In this document: positions 1 to 11,207 of the stretch, in pieces
Layout: each line of letters starts with the position of its first letter
How positions within the stretch are numbered: the stretch's first letter is position 1
From: Amycolatopsis sp. EV170708-02-1
GTDB lineage: Bacteria; Actinomycetota; Actinomycetes; Mycobacteriales; Pseudonocardiaceae
Length of the DNA: 64,000 nt
Direction of reading: 5' to 3'
NCBI RefSeq assembly: GCF_022479115.1
Contig: NZ_CP092497.1
Location: forward strand, 8,556,001-8,620,000
Notes under the pieces: generated by a model
Seen by the model: only the letters and a program-made list of their open reading frames with translations
What the model was told of the DNA's origin: nothing
Database searches by the model: none
Position numbers and translations under genes: made by a program

Positions 1-52
1 CGACCGCGGCGCCGACGAGCGGCAGCAGGATGGTTGCGAGTACCCAGGTCAT
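1..52 (-). CDS. nuoM: NADH-quinone oxidoreductase subunit M, N-terminal start only
   Basis: Only the first 17 codons are inside the window ([17 protein letters not shown]), a hydrophobic start typical of the antiporter-like membrane subunit NuoM. The ATG overlaps the nuoL stop codon in an ATGA, so the two are translationally coupled. The assignment rests on operon position and this short hydrophobic stretch; the rest of the gene lies to the left of the window. Confidence 0.8.
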   Translation of the reverse strand, partial: MTWVLATILLPLVGAAV

Positions 53-1947
53 GCGAACCTCACCAGCAGAAGTGCCGCCAGAAGCAGGAATGTGCCGCCC
101 AGCATGGACAGTGCGTACGAGCGGACGAAGCCGGTCTGCAGGCGGCGCAGGCGCCCGGATCCGCCGCCGAGCGCGGCCGCGATCCCGTTGACGGCGCCGT
201 CGACGCCGCGGTTGTCCACGTAGACCAGCGCCCTGGCGAGCCAGGTGCCCGGGCGGGCGACCAGCGTCTCGTTCAGGGTGTTGCCGTACAGGTCGTTGCG
301 CGCGGCCTTGACCACGGCGGAGACCCGCTCGGGGCGTTCCACCGGAACGTCCTTACGGCCGACGAAGAGCCAAGCCGCCGCCGCGCCGAGCACCGATAGC
401 GCCACGGTGAGGATCGGGACCAGCGCGTGCGGGATGACACTGTGGCCACCCTCCTCAAGCGGGCCGACCACCGGCGAAAGCCATTCGGCGAACCGGTCGC
501 CGAGGGCGAAGAACGCACCGGCGCCGATCGAGCCGATCGCCAGGATGATCATCGGCCACTTCATCACCGCGGGAGACTCGTGCGGGTGGAAGTCGCGGCC
601 GTCGCTGCTCTTGATCTCCTTCCAGCGTTCCTTGCCGAAGAAGGTCATCACCATCAGGCGGGTCATGTAGAACGCGGTGAGCCCGGCGCCGAGCAGTGCC
701 GCGCCGCCCATCACCCAGCCGCGCCAGCCGCCCTGCGACAGCGCCGCTTCGATGATCGCGTCCTTGGTGAAGAAGCCCGAGAGCGGCGGGATGCCGATCA
801 GCGCCAGGTAGCCCAGCGCGAAGGTCCAGAAGGTGACCGGCAGGTGCTTGCGCAGCCCGCCGAACTTCCGCATGTCGACCTCGTCGTTCATGGCGTGCAT
901 GACCGAACCGGCCCCGAGGAACAGCCCGGCCTTGAAGAAACCGTGCGCCACCAGGTGCATGATGCCGAGCGCGTAGGCGATCGGGCCGAGACCGACGGCC
1001 AGCATCATGTAACCGATCTGGCTGACCGTCGAGTACGCCAGGACCTTCTTGATGTCGTCGTAGGCGCAGCCGATGATGCACCCGATCAGCAGCGTGACCG
1101 TGCCGACGAGGGTGACGATCAGACGGCCGTCCGCGGTGGCGTTGAAGATCTCGTGCGCGCGGGCGACCAGGTAGACGCCGGCGGTGACCATCGTCGCCGC
1201 GTGGATGAGGGCCGAGACCGGGGTCGGGCCCTCCATCGCGTCGGGAAGCCAGGCCTGGAGCGGGAACTGACCGGATTTACCACAGGCGCCCAGCAGCAGC
1301 AGGATCGCGATCGCGGTGACCGCACCGGTCGGGATCTGGCCGACGGCGCCGAAGACCTCGGCGTAGCCGGTGCTCCCGACGTACTTGAACATCAGGAAGA
1401 TCGCCAGCGCCAGCCCGACGTCACCGACGCGGTTCATCAGGAACGCCTTCTTCGCCGCGGTGGCCGCGGACGGGCGGTCCTGGTACCAGCCGATGAGCAG
1501 GTACGACGCGAGACCCACGCCCTCCCAGCCGAGGTACAGCGTCACGAAGCTGTTGCCCAGCACCAGGATCAGCATCGAGGCGACGAACAGGTTGAGGTAC
1601 GCGAAGAACCTCGACCGGTCGCGGTCCTCGGACATGTAGCCGATCGAGTAGAAGTGGATCAGCATGCCGACGCCGGTGATCAGCAGCACGAACGTCAGCG
1701 ACAGCGCGTCGATGCGAAGCCCGAAGTCGACCTGTAGCGCCGAAACCGGGATCCACGAGAACAGCTTGACGTCCGCGGTGGCCTTGGTGTCGGCCGTGAA
1801 GAACAGGATCAGGCCGTACACGAAGGACAGTGAGACGGTCGCGCTGCCGAGGAGGTGTCCCCAGCCCCTGGCCCGCTTACCCGCCAGCAAAAGAATGAGG
1901 GCGCCGAGAGCCGGGAAGGCCACCAGCAGCCACGATGATGCGGTCAC
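49..1947 (-). CDS. nuoL: NADH-quinone oxidoreductase subunit L
   Basis: Antiporter-like, proton-translocating membrane subunit of complex I at the distal end of the membrane arm. The 632-residue length is usual for NuoL and the protein is hydrophobic throughout, with many transmembrane helices. The strongly conserved core [20 protein letters not shown] lies at about residues 224-243, followed by the [16 protein letters not shown] helix that carries the channel His. Charged residues are buried in several helices as expected. It follows nuoK after a 12-base gap and overlaps nuoM by 4 bases. Transcription is on the minus strand from the nuoA promoter. No truncation or frameshift is visible. Confidence 0.97.
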   Translation of the reverse strand: MTASSWLLVAFPALGALILLLAGKRARGWGHLLGSATVSLSFVYGLILFFTADTKATADVKLFSWIPVSALQVDFGLRIDALSLTFVLLITGVGMLIHFYSIGYMSEDRDRSRFFAYLNLFVASMLILVLGNSFVTLYLGWEGVGLASYLLIGWYQDRPSAATAAKKAFLMNRVGDVGLALAIFLMFKYVGSTGYAEVFGAVGQIPTGAVTAIAILLLLGACGKSGQFPLQAWLPDAMEGPTPVSALIHAATMVTAGVYLVARAHEIFNATADGRLIVTLVGTVTLLIGCIIGCAYDDIKKVLAYSTVSQIGYMMLAVGLGPIAYALGIMHLVAHGFFKAGLFLGAGSVMHAMNDEVDMRKFGGLRKHLPVTFWTFALGYLALIGIPPLSGFFTKDAIIEAALSQGGWRGWVMGGAALLGAGLTAFYMTRLMVMTFFGKERWKEIKSSDGRDFHPHESPAVMKWPMIILAIGSIGAGAFFALGDRFAEWLSPVVGPLEEGGHSVIPHALVPILTVALSVLGAAAAWLFVGRKDVPVERPERVSAVVKAARNDLYGNTLNETLVARPGTWLARALVYVDNRGVDGAVNGIAAALGGGSGRLRRLQTGFVRSYALSMLGGTFLLLAALLLVRFA

Positions 1948-1959
1948 TCTCGGTGCTCC

Positions 1960-2259
1960 CTAGTACTTCAGCAGGTTGGTGTCGTCGACCGAGGCCGAGC
2001 GCCGGGTGCGGAAGATCGCCATGATGATCGCGAGCCCCACCACGACCTCCGCGGCGGCGACGACCATCACGAAGAACGCCATCACCTGGCCGTCCAGCGA
2101 CCCGTTGATCCGGGCGAACGTGACCAGGGACAGGTTCGCCGCGTTCAGCATCAGCTCGATGCACATGAACACGACGATCGCGTTGCGGCGCACCAGCACC
2201 CCGACCGCGCCGATGGCGAACAGCAGCGCGGACAGGAGCAGGTAGTACGTCGGGGTCAT
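1960..2259 (-). CDS. nuoK: NADH-quinone oxidoreductase subunit K
   Basis: Small membrane subunit of complex I (99 residues, family usual about 100) with three transmembrane helices. It carries buried glutamates thought to belong to the proton path; one is in [11 protein letters not shown] at about residues 33-43, the family signature. The start ATG overlaps the nuoJ stop by 4 bases, indicating coupled translation. The C-terminus [16 protein letters not shown] is typical. Identity is firm from length, motif and operon position. Confidence 0.96.
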   Translation of the reverse strand: MTPTYYLLLSALLFAIGAVGVLVRRNAIVVFMCIELMLNAANLSLVTFARINGSLDGQVMAFFVMVVAAAEVVVGLAIIMAIFRTRRSASVDDTNLLKY

Positions 2260-3104
2260 TCCTCGTCCCCTTCTTTCTTACCTACGAGCGCGTGGGCGTC
2301 CGGGCCTTCTTCCGATCCGGCGACCTGCTTCCGCTCGGTTTCCAGCTGGGCGGCCGAAGTCGACTCGATGATCTCCGAGAGCGACTCCCTGGCGATCGAA
2401 CCGTCGGGCAGCAATGCCGGGGTGGCGACCGAGTTGGCCGTGGCGAAGACACCCGGGCCGGGCAGCGGCGAAGGCCGGTCGTGCTTGCCGGTGAACCGGT
2501 CGACGACGAGTTCCTTCTGGTTCTTCTTGCCGCCCTTGGCGTGCCGGTCGGTGAACGCGAGCACCATCGCGCCGAGCGCGGCGGTGATCAGCAGCGCCGA
2601 GGTGAGCTCGAACGGGAACAGGTACTTGGTGAAGATGAGCCGTCCCAGCCCGCCCGGGCCGCCACCGTCGAGGTTCGCCGGGTCGCGCGGCAGCGCCGGG
2701 GTGACGTTGGCCAGCGCGCGGGCGAGGCCCGCGGCGAGCAGCCCGCCGACGCCGATGCCGAGCAGGGTCGCCATGACCCGCTGCCCGCGCAGCACTTCGA
2801 CGACCGAGTCGGAACTCTCCCGGCCGACCAGCATCAGCACGAACAGGAACAGCATCATGATCGCGCCGGTGTAGACGATGATCTGCGTGAAGCCGAGGAA
2901 CGGCGCCTGCTGGATCATGTACAGCGCGCCGAGGCACAGCATCGTGAGGACCAGCCACAGCGCCGAGTGCACGGCGTTGCGGGAGAAGATCATGCCGAGC
3001 CCGCCGAGCAGCGCGAGCGGGCCGAGCACCCAGAACGCGATGGTCTCGCCGGTGGTGATGCCCGCCGAAACGTCCGGCGCCTGCGCGAGAAGAGCCGTGA
3101 TCAC
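2256..3104 (-). CDS. nuoJ: NADH-quinone oxidoreductase subunit J
   Basis: Membrane subunit of complex I. The first 175 residues or so form five transmembrane helices, including the conserved stretch [20 protein letters not shown] that contains the pi-bulge helix of NuoJ. The remaining tail of about 100 residues is hydrophilic and lacks conserved motifs; such extensions are common in actinobacterial NuoJ and make this protein (282 residues) longer than the roughly 180 of E. coli. It overlaps nuoI by 4 bases at its start and nuoK by 4 bases at its end. Confidence 0.95.
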   Translation of the reverse strand: MITALLAQAPDVSAGITTGETIAFWVLGPLALLGGLGMIFSRNAVHSALWLVLTMLCLGALYMIQQAPFLGFTQIIVYTGAIMMLFLFVLMLVGRESSDSVVEVLRGQRVMATLLGIGVGGLLAAGLARALANVTPALPRDPANLDGGGPGGLGRLIFTKYLFPFELTSALLITAALGAMVLAFTDRHAKGGKKNQKELVVDRFTGKHDRPSPLPGPGVFATANSVATPALLPDGSIARESLSEIIESTSAAQLETERKQVAGSEEGPDAHALVGKKEGDEE

Positions 3105-3640
3105 TTGACCGGCTCCTTCGGCTCAGCCGGCTGCCGTGCGAGTTCCGGGCCGTTGACGTAGTAGTCCTGCTCGTTCTCGCCCAGCCGCATCGGGTGCGGC
3201 GGCTGCTCCATGCCGGGCAGGAGCGGCGCGAGGAGGTCTTCCTTGGTGTAGATCAACCGCTGCCGGTCGTCGTCGGCCAGCTCGTAGAAGTTGATCATCG
3301 TCAGGGACCGGGTCGGGCAGGCCTCGACGCACAACCCGCAGCCGATGCAGCGCAGGTAGTTGATCTGGTAGTCGGCGCCGTACCGCTCACCGGGCGAGTA
3401 GCGCGCCTCTTCGGTGTTGTCGCCGCCTTCGACGAAGATCGCGTCCGCCGGGCAGGCCCACGCGCACAGCTCGCAGCCGACGCATTTCTCCAGCCCGTCC
3501 GGATGCCGGTTGAGCTGGTGCCTGCCGTGATACCGCGGAGCCGCGGGGGCGCCCGCCTCCGGGTACTCCTCGGTGGCGACCTTCTTGAACATCATGCCGA
3601 AGGTGACACCGAAACCCTTGATGGGATCAAACATCCCCAT
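3101..3640 (-). CDS. nuoI: NADH-quinone oxidoreductase subunit I (2x[4Fe-4S] ferredoxin-type)
   Basis: Peripheral-arm subunit of complex I that carries clusters N6a and N6b near the quinone site. Two CxxCxxCxxxCP motifs are visible: [12 protein letters not shown] at about residues 53-64 and [12 protein letters not shown] at about 98-109. The start was placed at the ATG of MGMFDP because a GGGAGG ribosome-binding sequence sits 6 bases upstream; a GTG 18 bases further up would lie before that site. With this start the gene overlaps the nuoH end by 14 bases. Length 179 residues, normal for the family. Confidence 0.95.
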   Translation of the reverse strand: MGMFDPIKGFGVTFGMMFKKVATEEYPEAGAPAAPRYHGRHQLNRHPDGLEKCVGCELCAWACPADAIFVEGGDNTEEARYSPGERYGADYQINYLRCIGCGLCVEACPTRSLTMINFYELADDDRQRLIYTKEDLLAPLLPGMEQPPHPMRLGENEQDYYVNGPELARQPAEPKEPVK

Positions 3641-4964
3641 CGCCGGCCTCCCTTCCACTGGAAACCGCCGCGGGCTTGCGTTTGGCAGCCCGGGCTTCGG
3701 CCTTCGCGAGGGCCTTCTGACGCGGGGTCTTCTCCGGGACCTGCAGGTCGAGCGGCGGCACGGGGAATCCGCCGCCGGTCACCGGGACGTAGTCGTCTTC
3801 CGGGACCTTCTTGTCCGGCAGCAGCAGGCTCAGGATGACGACGACGAGGATGAGCGCGCCGCCGCCGATGAGGATCTGCGGGGTGGACAGGCCACCCGAG
3901 TTCTTGATCGCGCGGACCGTGACGATCACGACGATCCAGACCAGGTTGACCGGCACCAGGACCTTCCAGCCCAGCCGCATGAACTGGTCGTACCGCAGCC
4001 GCGGCAGCGTGCCGCGCAGCCAGATGAAGCCGAACAGCAGGATGAACAGCTTGGCGGTGAACCAGATCAGCGGGAGCCAGCCCTGGTTCAGCGCGTGGTC
4101 CGCGCCGACGAACGGGAACTTCCAGCCGCCGAGGAACAACGTGGTCGCGAACGCCGAAACGATCACCATGTTGACGTACTCGGCGAGGAAGAACATCGCG
4201 AACTTCATCGAGCTGTACTCGGTGTGGAAACCGCCGACCAGCTCGGATTCGGCCTCGGGGAGGTCGAACGGCGCGCGGTTGGTCTCGCCGACCATGGAGA
4301 TCAGGTAGATCACGAAACTCGGCAGCAGCAGGTAGAAGTACCAACCGGTCTGCTGCGAGTCGACGATCGCCGAGGTGGACATCGAGCCCGAGTAGAGGAT
4401 CACGCCGACGATCGACAGACCCATCGCGATCTCGTAGGAGATCACCTGAGCCGCGCTCCGCAGGCCACCAAGCAGCGGATACGGCGAGCCGGACGACCAG
4501 CCGGCCAGCACCAGGCCGTACACGCCGATCGAGGAGCAGGCCAGGATCACCAGCACGCCGACCGGCAGGTCGACCAGCTGGAGCACGGTCCGCTCACCGA
4601 AGATCGAGACCACCGGGCCGAACGGGATCGCCGCCAGCGCGATCAGCGCCGGCACCGCGGAGATCACCGGGGCGAGGAAGTACACCTTGCGGTCGGCGGT
4701 GTCCGGGATGATCTGTTCCTTGAACGGCAGCTTGATCGCGTCCGCGAGGGATTGCAGGTAGCCGCCAGGGCCGACCCGGTTCGGGCCGGGACGGTTCTGC
4801 ATCCGGCCGACGGCCTTGCGCTCCCAGACGATCAGGAAGATCGTCAGGATCGGGCCGATCAGCAGGATGACGACCGTCTTGAGCAGGACCAGCCACAACG
4901 GGTCGTCCGCCAGCAGCGCCGCCCGCTCGGCGGCGTCCGGCATCTGGCTGAGCAACGGAGTCAC
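3627..4964 (-). CDS. nuoH: NADH-quinone oxidoreductase subunit H
   Basis: Membrane subunit of complex I forming part of the quinone-binding chamber where the peripheral arm docks. It has about eight transmembrane helices and the conserved loops [20 protein letters not shown] and [20 protein letters not shown], both NuoH signatures that line the quinone channel. The 445 residues include an actinobacterial C-terminal extension of about 60 basic residues. The GTG start follows a GAGGTGAG ribosome-binding stretch. Unlike its neighbours it is separated from nuoG by 169 bases. Confidence 0.96.
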   Translation of the reverse strand: MTPLLSQMPDAAERAALLADDPLWLVLLKTVVILLIGPILTIFLIVWERKAVGRMQNRPGPNRVGPGGYLQSLADAIKLPFKEQIIPDTADRKVYFLAPVISAVPALIALAAIPFGPVVSIFGERTVLQLVDLPVGVLVILACSSIGVYGLVLAGWSSGSPYPLLGGLRSAAQVISYEIAMGLSIVGVILYSGSMSTSAIVDSQQTGWYFYLLLPSFVIYLISMVGETNRAPFDLPEAESELVGGFHTEYSSMKFAMFFLAEYVNMVIVSAFATTLFLGGWKFPFVGADHALNQGWLPLIWFTAKLFILLFGFIWLRGTLPRLRYDQFMRLGWKVLVPVNLVWIVVIVTVRAIKNSGGLSTPQILIGGGALILVVVILSLLLPDKKVPEDDYVPVTGGGFPVPPLDLQVPEKTPRQKALAKAEARAAKRKPAAVSSGREAGDGDV

Positions 4965-5133
4965 TTCTCACCTCGGCATTCTTCAAAGCCGCGCGACCGC
5001 GATCGCGTCGCCAGGGCACACTCTGGCGAGCCCGGCACAGCTGACGAGTCAGGGCGCCCTGCCGCCGCGATAGCGGGGCCTTCGGCCGGGGCGCGGCGTC
5101 GTGCTCGGTCGCCAAGGCTCAACAACATCGAAC
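4965..5133. other. 169-bp gap inside the nuo operon
   Basis: Non-coding gap between nuoG (stop at 5134) and nuoH, unusual in an operon whose other junctions mostly overlap. No strong hairpin, promoter or conserved reading frame was recognised. It contains the nuoH ribosome-binding region at its left end. Confidence 0.5.
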
Positions 5134-7602
5134 TCACGCCTCCACCCCGGTGAGGGTGACGGCCGAGCCGTGTCCGGCCGCGAGTGCGGCGCGGACGGCC
5201 GAGCCGTCGGAGTTGCCCGGGAGCCACACGACGCCGTCCGGCAGGTCCGCGACCTCGATCGGCAACGTGATGGAACCGCGTTCGGTGGAGACCTTGACGC
5301 TGCCGCCCAGGCCTTCGGCGGTCTTCGCCGAGAGCTTGGCGACGACCTCGCGCTGCGTGCCCTTGAGGTGCGGCTCGCCGTCCTGCAGCGAACCGTTGTC
5401 GATCAGCTGCCGCCAGGTGGCGAGGAGGGCCTTGCCGTTCCCCGCGCTCGCGGCGGCGGCCGCCACCGGCTCGAAGGCCGCGGGCTCGGTCTTGCCGGGC
5501 AGCTTGGCCAGATCGGCGGCCGAGGCGGCCGGCGTCTGGGTGAACAGGTCCGCGTCCATCTCGACGGCGAGGGTGTCGAGCACCCGGCAGTCCGGCAGGG
5601 CGCCGGTGCCTTCGAGCGTGACGGCGAACTCGCGGCGGCGGCCTTCCCAGTTCAGGTAGCTGCCCGCCTTCTCGACCGCCGGGGCGATCGGGAGGACGAC
5701 GTCCGCGTGCTCGGTGACCCCGCTGTGCCGCAGTTCCAGGCTCACCACGAACTTCGCGTTCTCGAGCGCGCGGCGGGCCAGGTCGGGATCCGGCAGGTCG
5801 TCCGGGTCGACGCCGCCGACCAGGAGGCCGTCGATGTCCTGGCCCGAAGCCGCCTTGAGGATCGCGGCGGTGTCACGGCCTTCAGTGGCGGGAAGTGTGA
5901 CGCCCCAAGCCTTTTCGACTTCGGCGCGTGCCTCGGCGTCGGCGATCGAGCGGCCGCCGGGCAGCAACGTCGGCGCCGCGCCCGCCGCCAGGGCACCGCG
6001 TTCACCCGCGCGACGCGGGATCCACGCGAGCCGGGCGCCGGTGCGCTCGACCAGCCGGTGCAGGGCCGAGAAGAGACCCGGCACCTCGGCGGCACGCTCG
6101 CCGACGAGGATCACCGCTCCTTCCGAGGCCAATGCCTGGTCGACGTCCTGCGCGTGCTGCGCGATGCCGTCGATCGCGGCGGCCTCGGAGCCCGGCGCGC
6201 AGGCCAGCAGTTCACCGAAGGTCTTGCGGACCGACGAGGTGGTCCACTGTCCCAAGTGGACGACGCGGGTGCGGTTCTTGCGGGCCGCCTTGCGCAGCCG
6301 CAGGAACACGATCGGCGCTTCGTCCTCCGGCTCGAACGCGACGCACAGCACCGTGCGCGCCCGCTCGATCTCGCGGAAGGTGACGCCGCTTTCCGGCGTC
6401 GTCCCGACCACGTGCGACGCGAGGAAGCCCAGCTCCTCGGCCGAGTGCGGGCGGGCCCGGAAGTCGATGTCGTTGGTGCCCAAGGCGATCCGCGCGAACT
6501 TCGAGTACGCGTAGGCGTCCTCGACGGTCAGGCGGCCACCGGTGAGCACCGCGGCGCCCTTGCCGTCGCGTGCCTTGGCGAGCCCAGCCGCGGCCGCGCG
6601 CAGCGCGTCGGTCCAGGAAGCCTCTTCGAGCACGCCGTCGGCGTTGCGGACCAGCGGACGGCGGATGCGGTCGTCGGCGGTCGAGTAACGGAACGCGAAC
6701 CGGCCCTTGTCGCAGATCCACTCTTCGTTGACCTCGGGGTCGTCGCCCGCGAGCTTCCGCATGACCTTGCCGCGGCGGAAGTCGGTCCGCTCGGCGCAGC
6801 CGGACGAGCAGTGCTCGCACACACTCGGCGAAGACACCAGGTCGAACGGCCGCGAACGGAACCGGTACGCGGCCGACGTCAGCGCGCCGACCGGGCAGAT
6901 CTGGATGACGTTGCCGGAGAAGTACGACTGGAACGGCTGGCCCGACGTCGTCCGGGAAGCCAGGTCCAGCACGTCCGCGGTCTCGGCGGTGCCGATCTGC
7001 TGGTGGGCGCCGCGCTCCAGCAGCTCGATGAACGGGTCACCGGCGATCTCACGGGAGAACCGGGTGCAGCGCTGGCAGAGCACGCAACGCTCGCGGTCCA
7101 GCAGCACCTGCGAGGAGATCGGCAGCGGCTTCGGGAACGTCCGCTTCGTGTCGACGAAACGGGAGTCCGCGCGGCCGTGCGCGAGCGCCTGGTTCTGCAA
7201 CGGGCATTCGCCGCCCTTGTCGCAGATCGGGCAGTCCAGCGGGTGGTTGATGAGCAGCAGCTCCATCACACCCTGCTGGGCCTTGTCCGCGACGGCCGAG
7301 GTCAGCTGGGTCTTCACGACCATGCCGTCGGCGACCGTCATGGTGCACGAGGCCTGCGGCTTCGGCATCGGGCGGCCGCCCATTTCGACCTCGACCAGAC
7401 ACTGGCGGCAGGCGCCGGCCGGGTCGAGCAGCGGGTGGTCGCAGAAGCGCGGGATGACCGTGCCGAGCCGTTCGGCGGTGCGGATCAGCAGCTCGCCCTT
7501 GGGGGCGATGACCTCTTCACCGTCGATGACCAGCTTGACGTGGCCTTCGGGGACCGGAGTGTCCTCTGTGGACGTTCCCGGCTTGTCGGGTGCGATCGTC
7601 AT
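5134..7602 (-). CDS. nuoG: NADH-quinone oxidoreductase subunit G
   Basis: Largest peripheral-arm subunit, which conducts electrons through Fe-S clusters N1b, N4 and N5. The N-terminal 2Fe-2S ferredoxin domain shows [19 protein letters not shown] at about residues 54-72. The His/Cys cluster region has [11 protein letters not shown], and the next 4Fe-4S domain has [12 protein letters not shown] molybdopterin-oxidoreductase-like domain without cofactor follows (CEHCSSGC, then [13 protein letters not shown]). The 822-residue length is typical for actinobacteria. A repeat element (7621-7697) lies between this gene and the preceding nuoF, so the operon is interrupted by a potential RNA hairpin here. 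Confidence 0.96.
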   Translation of the reverse strand: MTIAPDKPGTSTEDTPVPEGHVKLVIDGEEVIAPKGELLIRTAERLGTVIPRFCDHPLLDPAGACRQCLVEVEMGGRPMPKPQASCTMTVADGMVVKTQLTSAVADKAQQGVMELLLINHPLDCPICDKGGECPLQNQALAHGRADSRFVDTKRTFPKPLPISSQVLLDRERCVLCQRCTRFSREIAGDPFIELLERGAHQQIGTAETADVLDLASRTTSGQPFQSYFSGNVIQICPVGALTSAAYRFRSRPFDLVSSPSVCEHCSSGCAERTDFRRGKVMRKLAGDDPEVNEEWICDKGRFAFRYSTADDRIRRPLVRNADGVLEEASWTDALRAAAAGLAKARDGKGAAVLTGGRLTVEDAYAYSKFARIALGTNDIDFRARPHSAEELGFLASHVVGTTPESGVTFREIERARTVLCVAFEPEDEAPIVFLRLRKAARKNRTRVVHLGQWTTSSVRKTFGELLACAPGSEAAAIDGIAQHAQDVDQALASEGAVILVGERAAEVPGLFSALHRLVERTGARLAWIPRRAGERGALAAGAAPTLLPGGRSIADAEARAEVEKAWGVTLPATEGRDTAAILKAASGQDIDGLLVGGVDPDDLPDPDLARRALENAKFVVSLELRHSGVTEHADVVLPIAPAVEKAGSYLNWEGRRREFAVTLEGTGALPDCRVLDTLAVEMDADLFTQTPAASAADLAKLPGKTEPAAFEPVAAAAASAGNGKALLATWRQLIDNGSLQDGEPHLKGTQREVVAKLSAKTAEGLGGSVKVSTERGSITLPIEVADLPDGVVWLPGNSDGSAVRAALAAGHGSAVTLTGVEA

Positions 7603-7618
7603 GCCTGCCCTCCGGGAG

Positions 7619-7699
7619 AGCTGAAGGGGACTTTCCCCGCGTGAGATGAGGTGAAGGACGCTTTCGTCGCATGAGATGCGGGGAAAGTCCCCTTCAGCC
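7619..7699. repeat. Dispersed inverted repeat, family A copy 1 (between nuoF and nuoG)
   Basis: The outer arms are perfect 20-bp inverted copies, CTGAAGGGGACTTTCCCCGC at 7621-7640 and its complement at 7678-7697. The middle holds a GGTGAAGGACGCTTTCGTC core. It begins 12 bases after the nuoF stop codon and ends close to the nuoG start. Related copies lie at 13357-13432, 35137-35215, 57171-57249 and 62561-62628, all just after minus-strand genes. It could fold as a long RNA hairpin that modulates mRNA decay or termination within the operon. Confidence 0.85.
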
Positions 7700-7711
7700 G
7701 CTTTGAAGCCA

Positions 7712-9007
7712 TCACGCGCTCACTCCCGCCAGCTCACGCTCGTCCTTCGGAGCCTTGTTCTTCTCACACAACGCGAGGAACTCCTCGCGGAAGTACTTGA
7801 TCCCGCTCTGGATCGGCGAGACCGCGCCGTCGCCGAGTGCGCAGAACGAGCGGCCGAGGATGTTGTCGCAGACGTCGAGCAGGGTGTCGATGTCCTCCTC
7901 GGTGCCCTTGCCCTCGACCATGCGCTCCAGGATCTGCGCCAGCCAGTAGGTGCCCTCGCGGCACGGCGTGCACTTGCCGCAGGACTCGTGCTCGTAGAAC
8001 TGCGTCCACTTCATCACGGCCCACGGCACGGAAACGGTCTCGTTGAAGACCTGCACGGCCGTCGTGCCCAGCATCGACCCGGCTTCCGCCGCACCCTCGA
8101 AGTCCAGCGGAACATCGAGGTGCTCCGCGGTGAACATCGGCGTGGACGAACCACCCGGCGTCCAGAACTTCAGCGGGATGCCGTCCTTCATGCCGCCCGC
8201 CATGTCCAGCAGCTCGCGCAGCGTGGTGCCGAGCGGGCATTCGTACTGGCCGGGCTTCTCGACGTGGCCGGAGATCGAGTAGATCTTCGGGCCGGGCGAC
8301 TTCTCGCGGCCCATCTCGCGGAACCAGCTCGAACCGCCGTTGACGATGTACGGCGCGCTCGCGATGGTCTCGACGTTGTTCACCGTGGTCGGCGCGGCGT
8401 AGAGACCCGCGGCGGCCGGGAACGGCGGCTTGAGCCGCGGCTGGCCGCGACGGCCTTCCAGCGAGTCCAGCAGCGCCGTCTCCTCGCCGCAGATGTACGC
8501 CCCGGCGCCCGCGTGCACGGTGATGTCGAGGTCGAATCCGGAGTCGAGGATGTTCTTGCCGAGGTAGCCCGCTTCGTACGCCTCGCGCACGGCCGCGTTG
8601 AGACGGCGGATGCAGTGCAGCGCCTCGCCGCGGACGTAGATGAAGCAGTGGTGCGAGCGCATCGCGTACGAGGCGATGATGCAGCCCTCGATCAGCGAGT
8701 GCGGGTCCGCCATCATCAGCGGGATGTCCTTGCAGGTGCCCGGCTCGCCCTCGTCGGCGTTGATGACGAGGTAGTGCGGCTTGTCCTCGTTCGGCGGCAT
8801 GAAGGACCACTTGATACCGGCCGGGAACCCCGCGCCGCCACGGCCGCGGAGGCCGGAGTCCTTGACCAGCTGGACGATCTGCTCGGGAGTGGCCTTGAGC
8901 GCCTTGCGGATCGCGGTGTAGCCCTCGAGGGCTTCGTAGGACTGGATCGTCCAGGAGTTGGGCGAAAGCCAGCGCTTCGTGAGGACCGGAGTGATGGGAT
9001 CGGCCAT
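7712..9007 (-). CDS. nuoF: NADH-quinone oxidoreductase subunit F
   Basis: Catalytic subunit that binds NADH and FMN and carries the 4Fe-4S cluster N3. The glycine-rich nucleotide/FMN segment [16 protein letters not shown] lies at about residues 50-65. [20 protein letters not shown] at about 164-183 is the flavin-site signature. The C-terminal [11 protein letters not shown] plus a later Cys ([10 protein letters not shown]) gives the four cluster ligands. The 431 residues are normal length. The start codon shares one base with the nuoE stop (TAATG). Confidence 0.97.
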   Translation of the reverse strand: MADPITPVLTKRWLSPNSWTIQSYEALEGYTAIRKALKATPEQIVQLVKDSGLRGRGGAGFPAGIKWSFMPPNEDKPHYLVINADEGEPGTCKDIPLMMADPHSLIEGCIIASYAMRSHHCFIYVRGEALHCIRRLNAAVREAYEAGYLGKNILDSGFDLDITVHAGAGAYICGEETALLDSLEGRRGQPRLKPPFPAAAGLYAAPTTVNNVETIASAPYIVNGGSSWFREMGREKSPGPKIYSISGHVEKPGQYECPLGTTLRELLDMAGGMKDGIPLKFWTPGGSSTPMFTAEHLDVPLDFEGAAEAGSMLGTTAVQVFNETVSVPWAVMKWTQFYEHESCGKCTPCREGTYWLAQILERMVEGKGTEEDIDTLLDVCDNILGRSFCALGDGAVSPIQSGIKYFREEFLALCEKNKAPKDERELAGVSA

Positions 9008-9879
9008 TACTTCTTCTCCACTTCAGGCAGCGGAACGTCCTTCATCGCGGGCGCGGTCCAGCCTCGGTCCTGCGCGACCTGCGCTCCCCGCAGGGTTTCG
9101 ACGGCCTGAGAAGGACCGTCGACGTCCGTGCGGTACTGCTGCGCGTCCTCCGGGAAGAACCCGGCGAGCTGCAGTTCGGCGCCCTTGAAGTTCGTCAGCG
9201 GCGCGCCGCGCGTCGGGGCGGGCTTCTTGCCCGCCTGCAACGCGTCGACCAGCGCGACGGCCTTTTCCTCGGTCTGGTTGTCGAAGTACTCGTAGTTGAC
9301 CTGGATGACCGGGGCGAGGTCACAGGCCGCGAGGCATTCGGCGTGTTCGAGGGTGATCGAGCCGGGCTCGTTCGGCGTGCCCGCGGTCTCGTTGTGCCCC
9401 AAGGGCTTCTCTTCGGAACCGAGGTGCGTCTGGAGCTTCTTGTAGATCGCGTCGCCGCCCATGGCCGCGCACAGGGTATTCGTGCAGACGCTCACCAGGT
9501 GCTCGCCGCACGGACGGCGCTTGTACATGGTGTAGAACGTCGCGACCGCGCTGACCTCGGCGTCGGAGAGATCCAGGTTCTGCGCGCAGAAGGCGATGCC
9601 CTCCTGGCTCACGTAACCCTGCACCGACTGCACCAGGTGCAGCATCGGCAGCAGCGCCGACCGCGACTGCGGGTACCGCGCGATCAGGTTCTGCGCCTTG
9701 GCGTAGGTGTCGGCGTCGAAGATGTCTTCGAGCTTCGCGTTCTCCAGGATCCCCTCCGCCTCGGCGGGATCCGGCGCGATCGCGATCACGTCGACGTCAC
9801 CACCGGCGGCGATATGGGTCTGCTCGGCCAGGCTGGTGCCGGGCTCGGGCGTGGGTGTCGTTTCGGGCTGGGTGCTCAA
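9007..9879 (-). CDS. nuoE: NADH-quinone oxidoreductase subunit E
   Basis: Thioredoxin-fold subunit holding the 2Fe-2S cluster N1a next to the NADH site of NuoF. The ligands appear as CTNTLC (C-x4-C) at about residues 127-132 and CLAAC (C-x3-C) at about 174-178. The 290-residue protein is longer than the E. coli subunit (about 166) because of an acidic N-terminal extension of about 40 residues and a C-terminal tail, both common in actinobacteria. The start ATG overlaps the nuoD stop by 4 bases. Confidence 0.95.
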   Translation of the reverse strand: MSTQPETTPTPEPGTSLAEQTHIAAGGDVDVIAIAPDPAEAEGILENAKLEDIFDADTYAKAQNLIARYPQSRSALLPMLHLVQSVQGYVSQEGIAFCAQNLDLSDAEVSAVATFYTMYKRRPCGEHLVSVCTNTLCAAMGGDAIYKKLQTHLGSEEKPLGHNETAGTPNEPGSITLEHAECLAACDLAPVIQVNYEYFDNQTEEKAVALVDALQAGKKPAPTRGAPLTNFKGAELQLAGFFPEDAQQYRTDVDGPSQAVETLRGAQVAQDRGWTAPAMKDVPLPEVEKK

Positions 9880-11207
9880 CGGTCCACTCCCCCCATGACG
9901 GGGTCGATCGAGGCGATGGCGGCGATCACGTCCGCCACCAGGCCGCCTTCGGCCATCGCGGGCATCGACTGCAGGTTCACGAAGCTCGGTTCGCGCACGT
10001 GGACCCGCAGCGGCCTGGTGCCGCCGTCGGAGACCAGGTGCACGCCGAGTTCACCGCGCGGCGACTCCACCGACGTGTAGGTCTGGCCCGGCGGGACCTT
10101 GAAGCCCTCGGTGACCAGCTTGAAGTGATGGATCAGCGATTCCATCGACTGGCCCATGATCTTGCGGACGTGTTCGAGCGAGTTGCCCATGCCGTCGCTG
10201 CCGATCGAGAGCTGCGCAGGCCAGGCGACCTTCTTGTCCTCGACCATGACCGGGCCCGGTTCGAGCTTCTTGAGGCACTGCTTGATGATCCGCAGGCTCT
10301 GGTGCATCTCCTCGACACGCAGCAGGTAGCGCGCCCAGCAGTCCGCCTCGGTGGAGGTCGGGATGTCGAACTCGAACTCCTCGTAGCGGGAGTACGGCTC
10401 GGTCTTGCGCATGTCCCACGGGAGACCGGCGCTGCGCAGCACCGGGCCGGTGACGCCGAGCGCGAGGCACGCGTCGACCGGCAGGTACCCGACGCCCTTG
10501 AGCCGGTTGCGCCAGATCGGCTGACCGGTGAAGAGCTTGTCGTACAAGGGAAGCCGCTCGTCCATCGTCTTGACGAACGCGCTGACCACCTCGTGGTAGT
10601 CGGCGGGCATGTCCTGCGCGAGACCGCCGGGGCGGATGAACGCGTGGTTCATCCGGAGACCGGTGAGGTGCTCCAGCAGGTGCAGGACCTCTTCGCGCTC
10701 ACGGAACCCGAGCGTCATCGCCGTGGTGGCACCGAGTTCCATGCCGCCGGTGGCGATGTAGACCAGGTGCGAGCCGATGCGGTTGATCTCCAGCAGCATC
10801 ACGCGCAGCAGCTCGGCGCGGCGCGGGGCCTGGATGCCGAGCAGCTTCTCGACGCCGAGGCAGTACGCCATCTCGGTCGACAGCGGGGCGAGGTAGTCCA
10901 TGCGCGTCACGAAGGTGACGCCCTGGGTCCACGTGCGGTACTCGCAGTTCTTCTCGATCCCGGTGTGCAGGTAGCCGATGACCGAGCGGAGCTGGGTGAC
11001 GGTCTCGCCCTCCATCTCCAGCACGAGCCGGAGCACGCCGTGCGTCGACGGGTGCTGCGGGCCCATGTTGATGACCATGCGCTCGTCGTGGCGGGAGTCC
11101 TCGATGAGGTCTTCCCAGTCACCGCCGGAGACGGTGTAGACGCGGCCTTCGGTCGTGTCGCGGGAGTCGGCTTCGGGAACTTCGGTTGCTTCGTCGTGAA
11201 TGCTCAC
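9876..11207 (-). CDS. nuoD: NADH-quinone oxidoreductase subunit D
   Basis: 49-kDa-type subunit of complex I, which builds most of the quinone-reduction pocket with NuoB. The conserved [20 protein letters not shown] at about residues 47-66 contains the quinone-site histidine loop. [10 protein letters not shown] and the C-terminal segment [20 protein letters not shown] are also diagnostic. The family descends from NiFe-hydrogenase large subunits, but the Ni ligands are absent as expected. The 443 residues are standard. It overlaps nuoC by 4 bases at its start. Confidence 0.97.
   Translation of the reverse strand: MSIHDEATEVPEADSRDTTEGRVYTVSGGDWEDLIEDSRHDERMVINMGPQHPSTHGVLRLVLEMEGETVTQLRSVIGYLHTGIEKNCEYRTWTQGVTFVTRMDYLAPLSTEMAYCLGVEKLLGIQAPRRAELLRVMLLEINRIGSHLVYIATGGMELGATTAMTLGFREREEVLHLLEHLTGLRMNHAFIRPGGLAQDMPADYHEVVSAFVKTMDERLPLYDKLFTGQPIWRNRLKGVGYLPVDACLALGVTGPVLRSAGLPWDMRKTEPYSRYEEFEFDIPTSTEADCWARYLLRVEEMHQSLRIIKQCLKKLEPGPVMVEDKKVAWPAQLSIGSDGMGNSLEHVRKIMGQSMESLIHHFKLVTEGFKVPPGQTYTSVESPRGELGVHLVSDGGTRPLRVHVREPSFVNLQSMPAMAEGGLVADVIAAIASIDPVMGGVDR

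Noticed and set aside
3641..3658. Upstream GTG start for nuoI (adds VEGRPA)
   Set aside because: The ribosome-binding sequence lies inside this extension, directly before the ATG used here.
4965..5133. Missing small nuo gene in the nuoG-nuoH gap
   Set aside because: All expected subunits A-L are accounted for, and no frame in the gap has both a ribosome-binding site and recognisable sequence.
5101..7644. Long plus-strand open frame of about 847 codons opposite nuoG, and similar frames opposite many genes (for example 427-1737 and 9855-11282)
   Set aside because: They are rich in Arg, Gly and Asp/His, lack domains and lie opposite well-supported genes; high GC content leaves such frames open by chance.
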